A stretch of 10,000 nucleotides of DNA from Desulfomonile sp. (GTDB lineage Bacteria; Desulfobacterota; Desulfomonilia; Desulfomonilales; Desulfomonilaceae): positions 1-10,000 of the forward strand of contig JAIWNO010000217.1 in the NCBI GenBank assembly GCA_020216785.1, in the 5' to 3' direction. The position numbers were made by a program, and so were the translations under genes. A model generated the notes under the pieces. The model worked only from the letters and a program-made list of their open reading frames with translations, made no database searches and was not told where the DNA came from. Shown here piece after piece: positions 7,211 to 10,000 of this stretch (the first letter of the stretch is position 1; every line of letters begins with the position of its first letter).

Positions 7211-7888
7211 ATGTCTTCGCAAATAAATAACGGGAGGGCATTCAAGGTCAAGGACTGTGCTCTCGTAGCGATTGCCACCGGCAAGCGGGCCCAAAACCTA
7301 AGAGAGCTGAGAGACAACCTTGCCGTGATCCATCCCGGCAGCATTTACTATCATTTCTGGGCCGGTCGGCTGAGGCCGCGATTCGATGATCCGCAGTTTA
7401 ATAACGACTTCGCCGTCTGGGCCCACTACGCGCTTCACGATGACCCGCTGGCGGAACGGCTCGCGGTCATTGACCCATGCGAATTCCAGGATCTGGAATC
7501 CCTTCGCCGTGAAATTATCGAGGTCATCGAAGAGCGATTGGAGGAGCGTGAATGGGTGCCCTGGGTGCGCCCCGACAAGCAATTCCACTTCGTTCGTTCC
7601 CAGATCGTTGTCTTCGACACTCATGCAGTGATCGAGCGGCCGGAAGATCTCTGCGATATTGTCCCAGGCCTTTCGGTGGGGAGTGTCTTTTACCATTTCA
7701 TTGATGCACGAAGGCGGGAGCCGTTAGCTATTGATGATTTCCGCGCGTGGTTGATGGGGTTCGGCGACAAGTACCGCGACTTCATCATGCGTCTCGCCGC
7801 AGTGGAGCCTTACTTCGTCACACTGGTGGAACTGCGTAGGCAATTGGCGCACGTTTGTATGAGATCCTTCGATCGGAGGTCGCAATGA
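7211..7888 (+). CDS. Uncharacterised protein with two tandem copies of one domain, coupled to treT
   Basis: The 225-residue acidic, soluble protein has no signal peptide or membrane segment and no nucleotide-binding or catalytic motif that I recognise. It resembles a domain-of-unknown-function family found beside trehalose or glycosyltransferase genes; I think of DUF5752 from memory, unverified. Its clearest property is an internal duplication. Residues about 18-106 and 133-215 align, with GSIYYHF (43-49) matching GSVFYHF (157-163), FAVWAHY (67-73) matching FRAWLMG (177-183), and LAVIDPCEFQDLESLRREI (84-102) matching LAAVEPYFVTLVELRRQL (195-212). A charged linker (about 104-130, EERLEEREWVPWVRPDKQ) joins them. 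The start at 7211 has GGGAGG at 7201-7206, a short 4-nt spacer. The stop overlaps the next ATG as ATGA (7885-7888), so it is translationally coupled to the trehalose synthase and may bind, regulate or chaperone it. That role is inferred from context alone. Confidence 0.85.
   Translation: MSSQINNGRAFKVKDCALVAIATGKRAQNLRELRDNLAVIHPGSIYYHFWAGRLRPRFDDPQFNNDFAVWAHYALHDDPLAERLAVIDPCEFQDLESLRREIIEVIEERLEEREWVPWVRPDKQFHFVRSQIVVFDTHAVIERPEDLCDIVPGLSVGSVFYHFIDARRREPLAIDDFRAWLMGFGDKYRDFIMRLAAVEPYFVTLVELRRQLAHVCMRSFDRRSQ
7875..7879 (+). promoter_or_regulatory. Ribosome binding site deciding the treT start at 7885
   Basis: GGAGG sits 5 nt before the ATG at 7885, inside the end of the upstream gene. It favours this ATG over an in-frame TTG at 7855 that has no such site. 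Confidence 0.8.
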
Positions 7889-9132
7889 TTTCCATCCAAG
7901 ACTATGCACCCATCGTGGGCCAGGAAGTGATCGACCAGCTCAGGCAATTGGCCGAGCCTTTAAAAGGCTTGAAGGTAGTCCATGTGAATTCCACCAAAGA
8001 GGGCGGAGGAGTGGCAGAAATCCTGAGAATGCTGGTCCCGCTCATGAAGGAGTTGGGTCTGGATGTTCGATGGGAGGTCATCCGCGGCGGAGAGCGATTC
8101 TTTGAATGTACGAAAGGATTCCACAACGCGCTCCAGGGAAAGTCCGTAGTCGTTCATGAATCATTGCTCCAGGTATATGAAAAGACGAACGAGCAAAACG
8201 CCGAAGACCTCAGATCCGTGCTCGAAGAGGCGGATGTCGTCTTTATTCACGATCCCCAGCCCCTTCCCCTCTTGAAATGGTGCCCGAACAGGAAAGGAAA
8301 ATGGATCTGGAGGTGTCACATCGACCTGAGCCACCCGTTCCGCCCTGTCTGGCGGTATTTAAGACAGTTCGTCGCGGACTTCGACGCGAGCGTATTCTCT
8401 CTTGCGGACTTCGCCCAGCCCGTGCCGCATACCATGTTCCTGATACCGCCCAGTATCGACCCGCTAAGCGAAAAAAACATGGAATTGAGTGCCCAGGAAG
8501 TCAATGCGGTTTACAGCCGTTTCAATCTTGACAAGGAAAGGCCGATACTCCTTCAGGTTTCGCGCTATGACCGGTTCAAAGATCCTGTAGGCGTGATTCG
8601 CGCTTACCGGCTCGCAAAGAATTTTGCGCCGTACCTCCAACTCGTTCTGGCCGGCGGAGGCGCCACCGATGACCCGGAAGGAGAAGCCGTCCTGGCTGAA
8701 GTCAATGCCGAGGCTAACGGCGATCCCGACATTCATGTCCTTCGCCTGCCTTCGGACGCACACACTACTATCAACGCGCTCCAGCGCGCCGCGTACATTG
8801 TCATTCAAAAATCAATCAAAGAAGGCTTCGGACTTACCGTGACCGAGGCCTTATGGAAGGGCAAGCCGGTAATCGGAGGAGATACCGGGGGTATTCGCCT
8901 TCAGGTGGTGAATCACCACACGGGATTCCTCGTGTCCACTCCGGAAGGCGCGGCACTCCGGGTTCGTCATCTCCTCCAGCAACCGCACAAGGTCGCGGAA
9001 ATGGGTGTCAAAGCGCGGGAATTCGTCAGGGAGAACTTCCTCATCACACGCGATCTTCGGGAGAACCTGAGTCTCATGGTATCCCTCAGTTTCGGAGACG
9101 AGGAGCGGATCGAGCTGGAAATGCGGCAATAG
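7885..9132 (+). CDS. treT: Trehalose synthase of the GT4 TreT type (glycosyltransferring)
   Basis: TreT reversibly makes trehalose from an NDP-glucose and free glucose (EC 2.4.1.245). The 415-residue protein matches the family's usual length (about 410). Its N-terminal Rossmann domain carries the characteristic VVHVNSTKEGGGVAEILRML (31-50), the WEVIRGGERFF (63-73) and TKGFHNALQG (76-85) segments, HDPQPL (122-127) and the WRCHIDLSHP run (142-151). The C-terminal Rossmann domain has LQVSRYDRFKDP (223-234), LVLAGGG (253-259) and the donor-binding E-x7-E motif with Glu313 and Glu321 in KSIKEGFGLTVTEALWKGKP (309-328), then GGDTGGIRLQV (331-341). It has a retaining GT-B fold and is cytosolic, with no signal peptide. 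Coupling to the upstream gene by ATGA suggests equimolar production. Together with treZ/treY it gives a second trehalose route. Donor (UDP- or ADP-glucose) and physiological direction cannot be read from sequence, and a related GT4 trehalose phosphorylase is a less likely alternative. Confidence 0.88.
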   Translation: MISIQDYAPIVGQEVIDQLRQLAEPLKGLKVVHVNSTKEGGGVAEILRMLVPLMKELGLDVRWEVIRGGERFFECTKGFHNALQGKSVVVHESLLQVYEKTNEQNAEDLRSVLEEADVVFIHDPQPLPLLKWCPNRKGKWIWRCHIDLSHPFRPVWRYLRQFVADFDASVFSLADFAQPVPHTMFLIPPSIDPLSEKNMELSAQEVNAVYSRFNLDKERPILLQVSRYDRFKDPVGVIRAYRLAKNFAPYLQLVLAGGGATDDPEGEAVLAEVNAEANGDPDIHVLRLPSDAHTTINALQRAAYIVIQKSIKEGFGLTVTEALWKGKPVIGGDTGGIRLQVVNHHTGFLVSTPEGAALRVRHLLQQPHKVAEMGVKAREFVRENFLITRDLRENLSLMVSLSFGDEERIELEMRQ

Positions 9133-9160
9133 CCGGCAACGGAACAAGTTATTCGTGCTA

Positions 9161-9315
9161 TAGCAGTTGCAAAAATAATTTCCGATTGATTTCTCCAAGG
9201 TGTCGGGAAGACCCGTTCACTTCAAGCGACGCAAGGCCGACGAATCTTCGTTCACGGGACCTCCCGAGACCCACTAAAAGACCTCCGATTCGGTCAGAAC
9301 TTTTGGCAACTGCTA
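9161..9315. mobile_element. TA-flanked imperfect palindrome of 155 bp; MITE-like remnant
   Basis: The left end TAGCAGTTGCAAAA (9161-9174) is the reverse complement of the right end TTTTGGCAACTGCTA (9301-9315), apart from one extra G. Complementarity continues inward. CCGATT (9182-9187) pairs with ATTCGG (9288-9293) with one mismatch, and TCGGGAAGACCCGT (9203-9216) pairs with ACGGGACCTCCCGA (9253-9266) with two mismatches. The arms drift by a few bases between these blocks, so the whole segment is an old, imperfect hairpin of roughly 65-bp arms. It encodes nothing. TA at both outer edges fits the target duplication of IS630/Tc1-mariner elements, so a non-autonomous derivative is the best reading. 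It could also help terminate the two convergent genes. Confidence 0.5.
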
Positions 9316-9344
9316 CAATCAGTGGAACAAGTCGTCTCGTCTTT

Positions 9345-10000
9345 TCAGTGTTTGGGCAATCCTACGGTCTGGGAGAACATAATCCGCTGGTCGGGGCGAA
9401 GCTTCAGCGCTTCAGCGAGTTTCTGCTTGTCCATAAGTGCCCGGAATACCGTGGCCAATCCTTCAGATGCACAATACAGATAGACATTCTGCCCGATAAA
9501 GCCGGTATCCGCTGCGGCGTAGTACATTTGGGCGGTTTCGTCCATACCGCTCATTCTTGCCGGATCGGCCACATAGACCAGGTTGAGCGCGGCATCTTTG
9601 ACGAACTCCTGCACGCCGCACAGGTCGCGGATGTCGCCGGACGCGACCGGCATGAGGGCATGAGCTTTGGGATCGTACAGATACACACCTTCTGCACCCA
9701 CAACATAAATGTCGATCTCCTGGCGATTACGTGCGGAAGGAGCGGTGCGCTTGCCCGAATCCGACCGGTTGATGCCAAACGCACACCAGAGCAGGTTCGA
9801 AAGCGTCTGAGGCGAAAGATTGTCCGGACGAAAATCACGGGACGACTTTCTCTCCTTTAGTGCGCTCGCGAGTGACTTGCTTTGATCGAGCTTGGGCTCA
9901 AGCAGTTGAATGGGGCTAGAATCCCCAGCATGGCACCCCGCGACGAGAATCAGAAGAAAAACAGCCCCGGCAACGGTCACGATGAAGATTCTTCCGGCCA
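9345..10000 (-). CDS. Nitroreductase / SagB-ThcOx-like lipoprotein, N-terminus beyond the window edge
   Basis: The predicted product belongs to the FMN-dependent nitroreductase superfamily. It has the N-terminal RKSSRDFRPDNLSPQTLSNL block, then WCAFGINR, RTAPSARNRQEIDIYVV, a YLYDPKAHAL segment, and the late ADTGFIGQNVYLYCASEGL helix with a Gly-Leu-rich turn. The first residues (TVAGAVFLLILVAGC) form a hydrophobic h-region ending in a lipobox, so the protein should be exported and lipid-anchored at the cysteine. The GTG at 9980 would give 211 residues but a signal peptide without positive charge. The frame stays open to the edge (AGRIFIV before it), so the true start probably lies beyond 10000. 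Substrate is unknown. SagB-like members in other contexts oxidise azoline rings, but no precursor or cyclase gene is visible here. It is convergent with treT and not obviously linked to trehalose. Confidence 0.85.
   Translation of the reverse strand, partial: AGRIFIVTVAGAVFLLILVAGCHAGDSSPIQLLEPKLDQSKSLASALKERKSSRDFRPDNLSPQTLSNLLWCAFGINRSDSGKRTAPSARNRQEIDIYVVGAEGVYLYDPKAHALMPVASGDIRDLCGVQEFVKDAALNLVYVADPARMSGMDETAQMYYAAADTGFIGQNVYLYCASEGLATVFRALMDKQKLAEALKLRPDQRIMFSQTVGLPKH

Noticed and set aside
7855..7884. Earlier TTG start for treT.
   Set aside because: GGAGG at 7875-7879 is placed for the ATG at 7885, and the extra ten residues are not part of the recognisable TreT N-terminus.
8853..9860. 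Plus-strand open frame of 335 codons spanning the end of treT and most of the nitroreductase gene.
   Set aside because: It overlaps two convincing genes in other frames or strands, is rich in Arg, Ser and Pro as shadow frames are, has no ribosome site, and crosses the palindromic element.
1..10000. Search for tRNA, rRNA, CRISPR arrays, prophage or defence genes.
   Set aside because: No cloverleaf-like sequence, no evenly spaced repeats, and no recognisable defence, phage or integrase protein were seen.

Overview
The window is bacterial: densely packed genes with clear Shine-Dalgarno sites, sigma70-type promoters and a moderately high GC content (estimated by eye at mid-50s percent). I cannot name the organism. 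The combination of TreZ/TreY, a TreT-type synthase and a cytosolic PAS histidine kinase would suit an environmental Gram-negative lineage of the Nitrospirota, Methylomirabilota or Desulfobacterota type, but that is inference only. A lipobox protein at the right edge shows that lipoproteins are made.

Layout, left to right. (1) 93-1328: a soluble PAS-domain sensor histidine kinase with no response regulator beside it in the window. (2) 1329-1695: a gene-free stretch with a good promoter (perfect TTGACA at 1528) and a transcribed leader of about 130 nt that can fold into several competing hairpins, some of which involve the ribosome binding site. It leads into a 97-residue protein of unknown function (1696-1989), which is closed by a textbook intrinsic terminator (2041-2062). 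(3) 2234-6996: a promoter followed by treZ and treY, 25 nt apart. Together these convert the reducing ends of alpha-1,4-glucans into free trehalose. (4) 6997-7210: a regulatory stretch with a perfect 14-bp palindrome and a candidate promoter whose spacer contains a 6-3-6 inverted repeat. (5) 7211-9132: a two-gene unit with an ATGA start/stop overlap. The first gene encodes an uncharacterised protein built from two copies of the same domain, and the second a GT4 trehalose synthase of the TreT type. (6) 9133-9344: a convergent intergenic gap containing a 155-bp imperfect palindrome flanked by TA, which looks like a non-autonomous transposon (MITE-like) remnant. (7) 9345-10000, minus strand: a nitroreductase/SagB-like lipoprotein that runs off the right edge.

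The main theme is trehalose metabolism by two chemically independent routes. TreY isomerises the reducing-end glucose of a maltodextrin to a trehalosyl end, and TreZ cuts trehalose off. TreT makes (or, reversibly, breaks down) trehalose from NDP-glucose and glucose. The two routes have separate candidate promoters and probably respond to different conditions. The most promising unknown is the duplicated-domain protein translationally coupled to TreT. The leader RNA and the palindromic element come next.
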